Part shown: positions 1-11,600 of the stretch, one piece after another
Layout of the letters: the number at the start of each line of letters is the position of its first letter
Numbering within the stretch: the first letter of the stretch is position 1
Assembly (NCBI GenBank): GCA_033964015.1
Contig: CM066912.1
Location: forward strand, 29,536,532 to 29,600,531
Reading direction: 5' to 3'
DNA: 64,000 nt
Origin: Scolanthus callimorphus
Lineage: Eukaryota > Cnidaria > Anthozoa > Actiniaria > Edwardsiidae
Notes under the pieces: generated by a model
Databases searched by the model: none
What the model was told of the DNA's origin: nothing
Seen by the model: the letters and a program-made list of their open reading frames with translations, nothing else
Translations under genes and position numbers: made by a program

Positions 1-1187
1 GAATATTTGATGTATTTGTTCAACGTTTAGAGCGGTTTACCGAAGAGTGTCGGGAGTAATTCGCACTGTCACGATACGCGCATGCTCCAGGAGCGATCAT
101 TGATTCATCAGTAAAACTCATTAAACCATCCTATCAGATTTAAGAATATGCAAAACTCAATAAAAATTTTCGGATGGATCGAGAAATAGCGAGATACGAT
201 GTATTTTCGAGGTTTTTAACATTCTTTACGGGACGATACTTCTCTGATTTGAGAGATGCGCAGAACAGCTGAGCAGTTGCGTGGCAGGCTCACTTTAAGG
301 CCATAATGCGCAAGGCAAATTTTCTTGCAACTCGCAACGCAATATTTGCTGCGTTGCGAGTTGCAGCGAGAACGCGCGCGTGTAACATCCCCCTGCAATG
401 CAATATTTTGTTGCGTTGTGAGTTGAAGAGAACGTAGATCCGAGCTCCAAATGCAAATAAGCTCGAGAAGAACGGGGAATTGACATTCAGACTATGTTCA
501 GAGCGACAGAATTAGGTTCGACCGTTTGAAAATCGTTGAGTATCTATTGACCGCGCATCGCTGAAACGTTCGCGCTGAGAAAAACAAAATGTTAAGTAGC
601 AAGTTAAACCGGTTTGGCCCCTCAGTCTTACACCCATCCTTTGTTTGATGCGGGTTAAAAAAAAGTCTCTTATGGACTACAACAACTGTTTATTCGTTTT
701 CTTCTATATTACATTGAATACACTATTCTGGGTATTCCTTGGTGTTACTGAAGGCTTTGTTTTTGGTGCTCGAGGTCTTTGTACTCTATTCCATTGTCTC
801 GTTCTAAGGTCTTTGTTCGTGGCATTTGTTCCATTGTTTTCATGCCTCTGATGCTCCGTAACACTAAGAAATTGCCACTATTCTACAATCATTTACTAAG
901 CTAAAATATCAAGTATTGCCTTAGACATAAACATGTGTTACTTTACACACTAAGTAAATTCTTAGCTCAATAAACAAGCTGGATGTTTTCTATTTACAAA
1001 TGTAAATTAGCAGGAAATTCTTGGATTTCAGTAACGTGACTTTTGTCGCAAAATTTCATTACTGGCGAGATCACGCGAGTCGTCTTGAAATGGCTTCCCA
1101 TGAATTGATTTCATTGCTGACTTTCCAAGTAAAAGTTTAGCCTACATATCTCAGAAAATGTGAAACATGCTCGTATGGATTAATACT
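1..1187. other. Downstream intergenic sequence
   Basis: No coding exon recognised. 320-430 has imperfect inverted copies of TTGCGTTGCGAGTTGCA. 70-165 is an inverted relative of 25,975-26,060. The rest is AT-rich unique-looking DNA. Confidence 0.4.
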
Positions 1188-1443
1188 AGAGCGGATTTCA
1201 CATGACCGTCGTGACTTGTTATGTAATTGCGATTGCTTTGCGTTCTCATTGGCTACTCGTTCTTTCTCAGCCAATCAAATTCTTTAGTAAATACAATTGC
1301 ATAATTACTTAGTAATTGGTTCGGCTTGTGATTGGCTGAGAGAAAAGCCATTTAGGAGCTAGTGGTGATTTCTCTCGATTCTGATTGGCTAGTGATTGCT
1401 CAATTGCAACTGTTTTCACGACAGTCATGTGAAAACCGCTCTA
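1188..1443. mobile_element. MITE family A
   Basis: About 256 bp with terminal inverted repeats AGAGCGGATTTCACATGACC … GTCATGTGAAAACCGCTCT. The interior is rich in ATTGGCT/AGCCAAT. Other copies at 5,864, 18,424, 49,095, 55,446 and 56,586. Confidence 0.85.
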
Positions 1444-1573
1444 TTAGCAAACAAAGACGTTTTCTTTTCCTGTTGTGTGAAGTTGCTGATGTTACTCAAG
1501 AAAAGTTGCGCGCGCATTCGCTGAACAGTTTCTTTGCCTTTCTGCGCGCGTGCGTTGTTGCGCGATCTGCTTT

Positions 1574-2027
1574 AGATAAAATTTCGTATGACTGTGAAAA
1601 GTGCCGTGACAAAGTGCCGCGCCGGCCGCGACCGTGACCGTGACCGTGACCGTGCCGCGACTACGCAATTTCATTCCGTATCTACTGCAGGCCAGGTTCC
1701 GTGTCGCGACCGCGACAGTACCGCGACTACGCAATTTCATTCCGTATCTACTGCAGGCCAGGTTCCGTGTCGCGACCGCGACAGTACCGCGACTACGCAA
1801 TTTCATTCCGTATCTACTGCAGGCCAGGTTCCGTGTCGCGACCGCGACAGTACCGCGACTACGCAATTTCATTCCGTATCTACTGCAGGCCAGGTTCCGT
1901 GTCGCGACCGCGACAGTACCGCGACTACGCAATTTCATTCCGTATCTACTGCAGGCCAGGTTCCGTGTCGCGACCGCGACAGTACCGCGCCGTGTCGAGA
2001 CACTTTTCGCAGTCATACGAAATCTGA
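1574..2027. mobile_element. MITE family B with internal 66-bp tandem repeat
   Basis: Ends AAATTTCGTATGACTGTGAA and TTCGCAGTCATACGAAATCT. Inside, five 66-bp units (1,661-1,990) keep all three frames open on both strands because the period is a multiple of three. Those open frames are not a gene. Confidence 0.85.
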
Positions 2028-2200
2028 ATGTGACGTCACATGAAACACAAGAATTTCCATTTGGAGGATCTATAAGTACAACACAAAAGTGCGAAATCGT
2101 TTATTTGTTATCGAAAAAGGGAAAAATCTTGATGGATAGATCTGGATGGTGGTTGGTTAGGTTGTTATAGGTTGGATGGGAGTTGTAGAGTGGAAGTCCT
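2028..2200. other. 3' UTR / downstream flank of the NOWA-like gene
   Basis: Lies between the tandem repeat and MITE B, and includes the polyadenylation hexamer. No other feature seen. Confidence 0.4.
2100..2105 (-). terminator. Likely polyadenylation signal of the NOWA-like gene
   Basis: AATAAA on the minus strand (read as TTTATT on plus), about 200 nt downstream of the stop. It is the first canonical hexamer after the tandem repeat. Confidence 0.5.
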
Positions 2201-2400
2201 CAAAGTTTACAGCACTTGCTATGACAGTAGGTGGGACACCTGTGGAAGTTTTCAAAGTTTACAGCACTTGCTATGACAGTAGGCGGGACACCTGTGGAAG
2301 TTTTCAAAGTTTACAGCACTTGCTATGACAGTAGGCGGGACACCTGTGGAAGTTTTCAAAGTTTACAGCACTTGCTATGACAGTAGGTGGGACACCTGTG
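2201..2400. repeat. 52-bp tandem repeat over the last CRD
   Basis: Nearly identical units start at 2,201, 2,253, 2,305 and 2,357. Each carries, on the minus strand, the end of the CRD (CP-x2-CHSKCCKL and stop). The period is one more than a multiple of three, so successive copies fall in successive frames. Confidence 0.9.
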
Positions 2401-2619
2401 TTGATTACGACATGCGCGAACACAACCAACTGCGCTAGGGGCCTGGTAAGGGTTGACGCCAACCAGGGGGCCGCAGCGTAGCTCTGATGGTACTGTTGGG
2501 GGAGGGCTGCGTAGGATTGCATTGGCTGTGCTACGGGTTGATAGTATGCCTGTGGTTGTTGGTAGCCGAGATGGACAGGGCGCACAATTTGTGGCTGTGG
2601 TTGGACAGCTTGGTAGGAA
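2304..2619 (-). CDS. NOWA-like exon 18: Gln/Tyr/Pro tail and split terminal CRD (frame disrupted)
   Basis: Acceptor GATTTTAG at 2,620-2,621. In the incoming frame the peptide is Gln/Tyr/Pro-rich (YQAVQPQPQIVRPVHLGY, PMQSYAALPQQYHQSYAA). After a five-C run (2,466-2,470 on the plus strand) a different frame holds a full CRD: CVRAC, five residues, CPTYCHSKCC, stop. The incoming frame misses this copy. It reads on into the next 52-bp tandem copy and ends there with the half motif CPAYCHSKCC and the stop at 2,304. A one-base deficit in the C run would explain the split. It may be a sequence error or a real frameshift. Confidence 0.65.
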
Positions 2620-5600
2620 CTAAAATCGCACGACAATACATCAGTCATATCAAGCAGCAGCAGCTCTCAGCAGATTTCTTTCTGCTCGGGTCGTTGTCGA
2701 AACGTGTTCAGATTGTGAGTTGATCTATGTTCTACTGTGTTTCACCTCTTTCGTATGAGACAATAAACCGAGGTCCCGCCTCGCCTTTACTTCCATACAC
2801 AGTTCCAGTTTACTTTAGATTGGGATAATTCTATCCGTTGGCAATGAATTTAAAGGCCCACCATCAACCGGAACCTTTGCGCCCAATTTTCTTTTGTTTT
2901 CAAATTTATCCATTGTTTTTCGGGTGCTCTGATTGGCGAATAAACCGCAAAGGCTGTCATATCAAGAAAGTTCCCGTTGAAATGTGTCGTTTTCTAAAAT
3001 TTCCTTATATGGAAGTTTCTACTTACCATATTTGAAAGTCCAGAAGTTTTCATAGCTTATTTCTTGCCCTAAATTGTCAAAAAGATCGCCAAAACTTGCA
3101 GGTTTTGGAGAGAATCGCTGTTCCTGTAGGCCGCCATCTTTATTTTGGCCCCAGGAGCCCGGAAATTCAAACACAGGTAGCCCGCTTCACGCACGGGTTG
3201 GCATTGACAAAAACGACACATTTATCTTGATATGCGGTTGGTGATGAGTCTTTAATAAGTAAGTCTCCCATTTCTACAACTAAGCATTTGTGGTATTCTG
3301 GTTTTGGATCTGGGTTTGAATTAGTCCAGAGCAACATTTATGTTCTATATTTTCTTAGCTCAAACTTATAAGGGTTGCCCTCAAACTCATTCATAGGCAT
3401 TTATCACGTTAATATTGATTGATAGTATCTAATAGTTATCAGGAAATGAAACCAGGTCTTCAATTGTACACATCCGTATTAGTAAAACTGCAACAATCCA
3501 GAGGAACTACTTAAAAATTGGCTGAGATGCGAATTTTCAAAACTTCATAATCTGGCTCACTTTTTACAAAGAAATGTATGGACAAATCAAGTCCAGGCTG
3601 GGAGAGCATTTAAGCAATCTTCGCCACACTTTGCAATTTTACTAATATGGATGTGTAGAATCGAATACTGGGTTCCATTTGCTGATAACTATTAGATATT
3701 ATCAATCAATATTGACGTGGTAAAGGCCTACTGATGAACCTTAAACAAATCAAAAGCGTGAACGAGGTTCGGATACGCGCTGTATTATTTGCATAGCTTT
3801 TTAATTAAGTAATGGTCCGTATAAGAACTAGGCAAGCCAACGGCAAAACATGCTGGAATGCAATTAATTTCTATTGAAAATATAGGCAATTTCATTGGCT
3901 TAGACATGAAAATCAGTAAATTCACTATGGTAGAAAGACTTGTCTGAGGATTTTTAGGGAGACATAAGCACTTGTGGTACTCACAAACAGGATATGCAAT
4001 TTGTAAAGACTTTGTATGTGGGGAACCTAGCGTAAAATGCTGATTCTCACTCCTTTGTTCTTCTTTAATCTGATTGGTCTAGAGACTTTTCGTTGCCATA
4101 TGTTCTCAAAGCAAGTCGAAATCTATCAATTTTTCACTCTTATTATGTTACTAGTCATGATAACTTACTGTGGTAAACAAATAGGACATATCCTACGTGG
4201 GGAACCTTCAATGCCGTAAAACAATGGAGGTTTGCCTAGTTCTTGCATGGATGATTACTTAAAGATTATATTTCCTCTTCTTGTCGACATCAAATGATTC
4301 GTTTGAGAAGCTATATCAAACACTTGACAGTATTTGTCATCAGGATTTCCAAACACCTCGAAGTCGGTCAAAAAAGTCGGCTCTGCCTCTTTTTTTAACC
4401 CACTTCCTTGGTGTTTGGAAATTCTGATGGAACACGCTGTCGAGTGTCTAGTATATGACTTCTCATATTCATATGCATTTGATAGAATACTTGTACATTT
4501 TCATTCATTTACTGTATCATACGCACTTTAGATACCATAAGGCGAAAAGCTGATCCCACCCTACGATGCGCAAATGATGGTTTGTCAAAACGAAACGTTC
4601 CTAGGTCCAACGAGATTTACCTGAATGTTTGCAGTTTAGGGAAAAAAATCTAGATTTAATCATCGTTAAAGTGAAACCAGTTTACATTTGTTGACATAAG
4701 GCAAGATTTTCTGCTCAATTGCAATATTAATATATTAGCGTTCTGATTTTATTGAGAGCAAGAAATCAGCTTGAAGTCAGCCAGCCAGCCTAGAGGCAGA
4801 GAGACAAACCGACCGACAGACAGAGAGGCTGGGGTGGAAGGGTTGGAATGAAAAATGGGGTGGCAGGGTCAGGTGGCTTGGGTCTGTACTAACCTCACGG
4901 GTGCGGTGTAAGCTGGGTAGGCAACAGGGTATGCGGCAGCCACTACAGCGGGAGGGGCGGGTGCTGCTGCGGGTAAAGTGAACGAGCCACTGGCGGAACA
5001 ACAGCTCGGGTTACACTGGCTGCTGCAGGTGGAAAAGCAGGAGCTGAAGCAGACGCCACTCGCTGGAAAAGAAGAATAACATGAAAATGGTCACTTATAT
5101 ATCCCTTATGTAGCACATTGTGAGCATAGACCCGTATCACGCTAATTCGGCTTAATAATATCTTACAGTTATCAGGAAATATCCACAAGCTGCATATTTG
5201 GTCATTTCGAATGCGGGGATTAAGCAAATAAATAGTGCGCCCCGCTCATCCCCGCAGCGATGAAGTAAAAATAATAATAATAATAATCTTTATTAAGCTC
5301 TTAATGATATATCTATTTACATTGTGTATAAAACAAGTGTCAGTCTGCAAGAATGAGAAAAAAAAGTTTATTAGAAACGTTTGAGCAGGAAAACTAAATT
5401 AACCCTTGAGTTTTCGAGTTAGTTTCCCTAGCCTTATGAAGCTATTTTTTGTACCAAGTAATTACTCCCTTCCCCACTCCCCCACCCCAAGAAAATAAAA
5501 TAAACCCTGAGAGAACTGTTTTACAAATTAGAAATCTTTTGTTTAAATACTTCAAGACATTGAAGTTGATTGGTTCATTGCTTTTTTCTGCTTTGCCGGG

Positions 5601-8600
5601 TCATTCTGGAAACAAAATGGCGGCGCCGTGATGAAGGCGAATAGACACCAACTCTTACCAGGATTCAGGATTTCCACAGAAACAACGTAAGCGAGCTCTT
5701 TGCTGTCCGGTGACAGATGGTGGCCATGACTGTCCAGGTAATTAGCCAGGTACTGTCCAACATTAACGTCACCCAAGGGATTGGTTTTCGCGAAAACTGT
5801 TACGTAGCTACCATCTGCACCACTGAAGAAAAAAAAAAATTATATATCTAATTTGACTCATAATAGAGCGGTTTTCACATGACTGCCGTGAAAGCAATTC
5901 ACGAGTAATTCACTAACAGGCTTACTCCGGGTCCTAAGATCGCCAAGATCTTGGGGATTTTTCTATATTTCATGTTGCGATCTTGGGCATTCTTGGCCAA
6001 TCTTAGACGATCTCGGGCGATCTTGAGATTTTTTCTATATTTCATGTTGCGATCTTGGGCGATCTTGGGCGATCTTAGACGATCTCGGGCGATCTTGAGA
6101 TTTTTTCTATATTTCATGTTGCGATCTTGGGCAATCTTGGGCGATCTTAGGCGATCTCGGGCGATCTTGGGATTTTTTCTATATTTCATGTTGCGATCTT
6201 GGGCGATCTTAGGCGATCTTAGGACCTGGAGTAGGCCTACTAACCAATCAAATGCGATAGTAATTCAACAACAAACCAATCAGAGAGCGAGGTGATTCAC
6301 AAGCTCTCCTTTTTGTGAGCGAAGTAATCACAAGTAATTGTGTAATTGTTCTCTTTACGCGATCTGATTGGCTAAAGGATCCAAGATCATGTTTCGACCA
6401 ATCACAAGCCGAAACCAATCGCAATTACCAAGTAATTACGCATGACAGTCATGTGAAAACCGCTCTCAGGAGTGTTTGTGATTGTCTTAATTTTTCCCGC
6501 CTAGTTTCCCGCCATTTTTAACGCGCGTGCGTGCGACACAGGAAGCCCGTGACAAATAATTATTTTACTAAACTACGAATCTCGTAGCCTGAAGCTCAGC
6601 CGTCCCTTCGCTCTCGATCGTACCTCACTTTTATATTCCGTTCAACGAGATTCGTAGTTTAGCAAAATAATTATTTGTCACGGGCTTCCTGTGTCGCACG
6701 CACGCGCGTTAAAAATGGCGGAATTCTAGGCGGGAAAAATTAAGTCAATCACAAACACTCCTGAGAGCGGTTTTCAGATGACTGTCATGCGTAATTACAA
6801 ATTACTTGGTAATTGCGATTGGTCCGGGTTGTGATTGGTTGAAGGCATGATTTTTGAGCGTTCAGCCAATTAGGATATAACCTTAAAGGGGCACTCGCAC
6901 GCTTGATTTTTGTACCACCTGTCATAAATAATCTAATTCGAATCACCAAAAATACATTTACGTTTACCGGGAATAATCAAAATGACCTTTTAACTGTTAA
7001 ATAAATACAAATCTATAGTGTTTTTATCAAGAGGATGGAATTGGATTGCGATTTGAATTATTTGCTTGTCAGGGAAGCCTGCGAGTGCCCCTTTAAGGTC
7101 TGCATATCCTTCGGGCACCAAATGACTTACTTCTCCTCTTGAAACGTCTGTAATATCTGTAATATGATATTTGTGCTGTATTTGATGTACATATTTATAA
7201 AATATTAACAAAATATCATAAAAACTTACGTCTCCTCTTGCTCTCCAACGAACGTAATCGGGTTCTGTCCTCCCTCGCCGAACGTACTTTGGAATGGCAT
7301 TTTGAGCTGGTAAAATTCAAAGAGTATAATCATAGTTAAATATAATCATTCAGGGGAAATCATTCATTCAGGGGAAATTTCAGGGGAGGGAGGGGGTGTG
7401 TCTGGAGACTGGAAATGCCAAGGGGAAGGGGCAAAAAAAGGTGACTTTCCAGGGACATTTTATCCAAATAGATTTTCCAGGGGTATTTTGCCAGAAAAAA
7501 AAGGAAATTCCAGGGGAGGGGGTAGACGAGTGGAAATTCCAGGGGAGGGTCTTTTTAAGGGAGGTCTTCAACCCCCCTTTGCGGTTTAAAAATACAATCA
7601 CACGCCATTTTGCTTTGCTTCCTTGCTTATTGTATTATTGTAATTAACCTCGTCTGCAATAAACGTAACTGGAAAGCGTCTCCTCTACACCCGTGTACAT
7701 TCATGTAGAGTATACAATATAAACATTTTCTGTGCAGCGGAACGCAGTGACACTTGATAAAGGCAGCACATGCCGAAACGTCGGCTCAAACAAACGCTCC
7801 GTGTTAGAATAGAATAGAATAAGAATATAAATATTTATTGGCACCGTGTAAATAATATTTTACATAGGCGTAACTCCAATGTAACTCCGTGTTTATTTAT
7901 TTGTTCTAGCTCTATTGTCTACATGCTTTTATTCTTACCACGTCCTTGATCTTGGCAGCATTGCTCTTCTCTGTCTTATCTCGTGCCACTGCTTGATCAT
8001 GGCAGAGGTTTTGACATTGGGATTGGATAGGAGCTTGACCTTGGCATTGTGGTTGACACTGAGTTTGTAGTTGAGCCTGGGCCTGGCATGGTTGATGGCA
8101 CTGGGCTTGGATTGGAGCCTGACCTTGACATTGTGGTTCGCACTGGGTTTGTATCTGGGCTTGAGCTTGGCACTGCTGTTCACAATGCGGTTGAGCTTGA
8201 GTCTGACCTTGACACTGCTGTTGACATTGATTCTGACCTTGACCTTGACCTCCGACAGGCGTAATGCGTGTCTTTATTTTATAAATAATTTGGCCTGTGG
8301 TAGAAAAGGGAGGGGGCATCAGTGGTTATCTATACTATTAATTCAAACTTTTTTGCTTTGACTGGAGATGCGGGGAGAGAATGACTGACAAACAAAGGTC
8401 TAAGACCTCAACCAATAGAGTAAAGAAAAAGCGCAAGTCTGAATTACTCTCCATAGTCATATACCCTTCCTTGTATATCCTCCCTTGTTACACGCCCGTG
8501 GGGGGGGGGGGGGGGGCACTTTAGACGGGAAACGCCACAACTGATTAGGGCTCGAGTGAGCCGAAAGTACTTTTTATTTCCACAGATGAGTTGCAGAATA

Positions 8601-11600
8601 GCGGGTGTTTAAAGAAGGGAACCACTGGTGCCCAAATACAAAAAGCCCAAATACAAAATCTATCTTCTTGTACGGGGAAGCTCAGGCCAGACTCTGGACC
8701 CCTTCACCTTTTCTATAGTAAAATTAGGAAAAAGACACCCCTTTATTATACGGAAAAGGCACTCCTTCCTAAAATTAAAGAAAAAATGCATGTGTTAAAT
8801 GCGCATTTAAAGCTCCAAAACGTAGCGCAATATTAAAACCCTTTTCTATACTGCAACCCCGTTTAAATAGTGAAATTCGCAAAATCGCTACCCTTTTATA
8901 TAATTTCAGCCTCAAAACCCTACCCATTCAGGTGGACCTCCGGGGGTTACACCTTTTCTTGCTTATTTTGGTAAAGCAGGCTTCTGCGCAAGCTAACTTC
9001 GCTGATAACTTTATCGTTTCTCTTTACCTTTCAACGAACTGAATGAAAAAGACTCAGTCAGTCGCCATTTTGTCAGCCTAGCAACATACCGAGTCAGAGA
9101 AAGCATCCATTTCCATCGGCTGATTTAGGGAATGTAGTGCGATATTTTCGATTGAATGTGGTTAATGAAGAATAAAACTTTATTTGTAGATGGTTATTTC
9201 GAGATTTCTACACGTAATTATTCTTCTGATTCGAATTTAAAACAATATTACAAGCAGGATATCATTGTGAACACATTTTCAACGTTTGTCGCTAAATGGC
9301 GACTACTTTTAACTTCACGTTAAATTTTCTCGTCTCTCTTTACTTTTCACCGGACTGAAAGAGGTTGTCGAAAGGACAGCTACAAATTGCGACTGATCAA
9401 CAGTGTGGACACATGGTCGCCTTTGTCGCCAGATTGCGACTAAATATAGCGAATATTTCTTTAAACTTTGCCGCAAGATAACGACCAGATTGGCAACCCT
9501 GCGACAATTTTGCCACAACTGTCGCAGGTTGAGAGGTTCAACATTACAAAGACAAGCAAAGCTCCTCACCTCTAGCGGGCGTGACACAGATCGAAGGTAG
9601 CTTATTCTGGCACTTCCGGTCCAACCAGCCATTTTCGGTGTCATTCTTCTCCATCGACACGCAATTCTCCCCCGGCCCAGTTGGCTCAGTAGCCTCGAAA
9701 TTATAGTAGTTAACCTGATCTCCATTAACGAATGTGTAGCGAGACTCTTGGTGCCTGTCGTTAAACGCAATCCAGGCCTCTTTCGCACCTGGAATGAAGG
9801 TGAGTTAAATTAAAAAGGATTGCTGCGTACAAACTTGTGCCCGAGCACAAGTACCCGAGTACCAGGGCCGGACCTTACATGGTTACATCTTCGCTTTCAA
9901 ACTTGCCAAATTTTAGCCTCTTTAGACGCGTGACATTTACGCCCGCCTATGGTTGAGAAAGGTTTAATAAAAGGTTGATGGCATCGGCGTGAAAAGGTTA
10001 AAGATCCTGTGTCCGATATGGATGTGACAATGTTACGATTGGTTTGTTGTGTTTATCTAATACGGTAAGAAAACTTTCAAAATAACACCATTAGTTTGTT
10101 GTTCTATGACTTCGAACAACATAAATCAGTTTTAGACCAAAGGATGGTTTGAAATTCCACGAGATTTAAACGGATTGAGTTCACTTCTTTTACCGTTATC
10201 TCATTAGCACAGAGTTTTATGGGCTACGGAACTATTCGTGACGCCCATCGGTCACAGGGTCTTAACAAGACTTACCAATCATCAACCCAGCAACAAAGTC
10301 GTTTTCTTCCTTGCTGACAATAGATGCAAGTGTAGCCCCATTTCGAGCGCATTGTGCGATTGCGTTCTCCCAGGTTTGCGGGGTTGCTTGGAATGAGAAG
10401 CACCTCTTCGAGTGCTTGCTGTAGCTAAATCCGGCAGGACAAGTGTCTGACAAGATAGATGAAAGGCCAATCATCAACCGGGGGTCTTTGGGCCTCGTTT
10501 TCTTTTGTTTCTAAATGGACGATTCCAGCTATTATTGGCTTGAAGGTGACGTCATTCCGGCAGCCATGTTGTTGTAAAGTTCATTTGTTGCTTTTTTTCT
10601 ATACATCAACATGATTTTTTTTTGTTTTGTTTTTTTGTTTTTGTTTTTTTTCATCGGCATGATGGCCGCCGTAATTTTGTGATTTTATTCCCATAGGAAT
10701 GAGTGCAACCCGAGAATAAGAGCGCCCAAGACGTATCCCACAACTACCAGAATGCAAAAAAAAAAAAAAAAAACTACCAGAATGCAGCGCGCGCTTTTCT
10801 AACAGTTTGTTCGACAAATGTCCCACATCTACCGACATGCAGCGCGCGCGTGCGTTATAGCGGGAATCGTCCATTGATCTATTGTTTTTCGGCTGTGCTG
10901 ATTGGCTAATAGACCGCAGAGGCTCTCGGTTGATAATGGGCCTTAAAGGGGCTCTTTCACACTTAATATTCGTCCACCGTGGACATAAAATAAGTAAAAT
11001 TGTAACCGTGAATACACATGTACATTTACCTGTAGTAATCAAATTAATCCTCCAGAATTATAGAAAAACCTTTCAAGTGTTGGACAATTGCATTTCTAGG
11101 TTGTTTTGACCTGCTATCAAGAGGATGGAATTGCATTGCGATTTGAGCTATTTTCTTGTCAGAGAAGTGGCCAGCAAACGTGCGAGAGCCCCTTTAAATA
11201 CAACAGCTTTTATCAGGCTACCAAAAAGTAGGCGAAAACACAAGAGGCAGCCCAAGCAAATTCTGTTTTTCAAAGGAATTTTAAAATAAAGAGTGACAAA
11301 AAGTAACGTTAGCTTTTTATTCTTTTGTGTCATGTTCGCGTGTTTCGATCCATAGGAGGTCATGTGAAGTATGTACACAGTTCGCGCGAAAATGACACAA
11401 AATGAAGACAGCAAAAGTTACTTTTTAGCCCTCTTTATTAGTTTTCTCTAAACATAAAATTTGATTGGGCTGCCTGTGAGAAAAACATTACAATGTTAGA
11501 CATGAGGTTCTACTTTAAAAGGGATAACTCACCCTTCCACGTGCATTCGCAATTCTAATATTCTCACTCTAATCATGAATGATTCAACCCTAAAAGGGTC

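Noticed and set aside
1588..2170. Long open frames on both strands with repeated RNFIPYLLQARF- or AISFRIYCRPGS-like peptides
   Set aside because: They come from a 66-bp tandem repeat inside a MITE. A period divisible by three keeps all frames open at once; no splice or start context.
5899..6295. Open frames of about 100 codons with repeated FLYFMLRSWAILGDLRRS-like units
   Set aside because: Tandem array inside a MITE A copy, open on both strands.
7380..7647. Frames rich in Gly/Pro/Phe over the CCAGGGG block
   Set aside because: Composition artefact of dispersed repeat family M; similar frames appear at 32,544-32,943 and 63,376-63,636 without conserved protein sequence.
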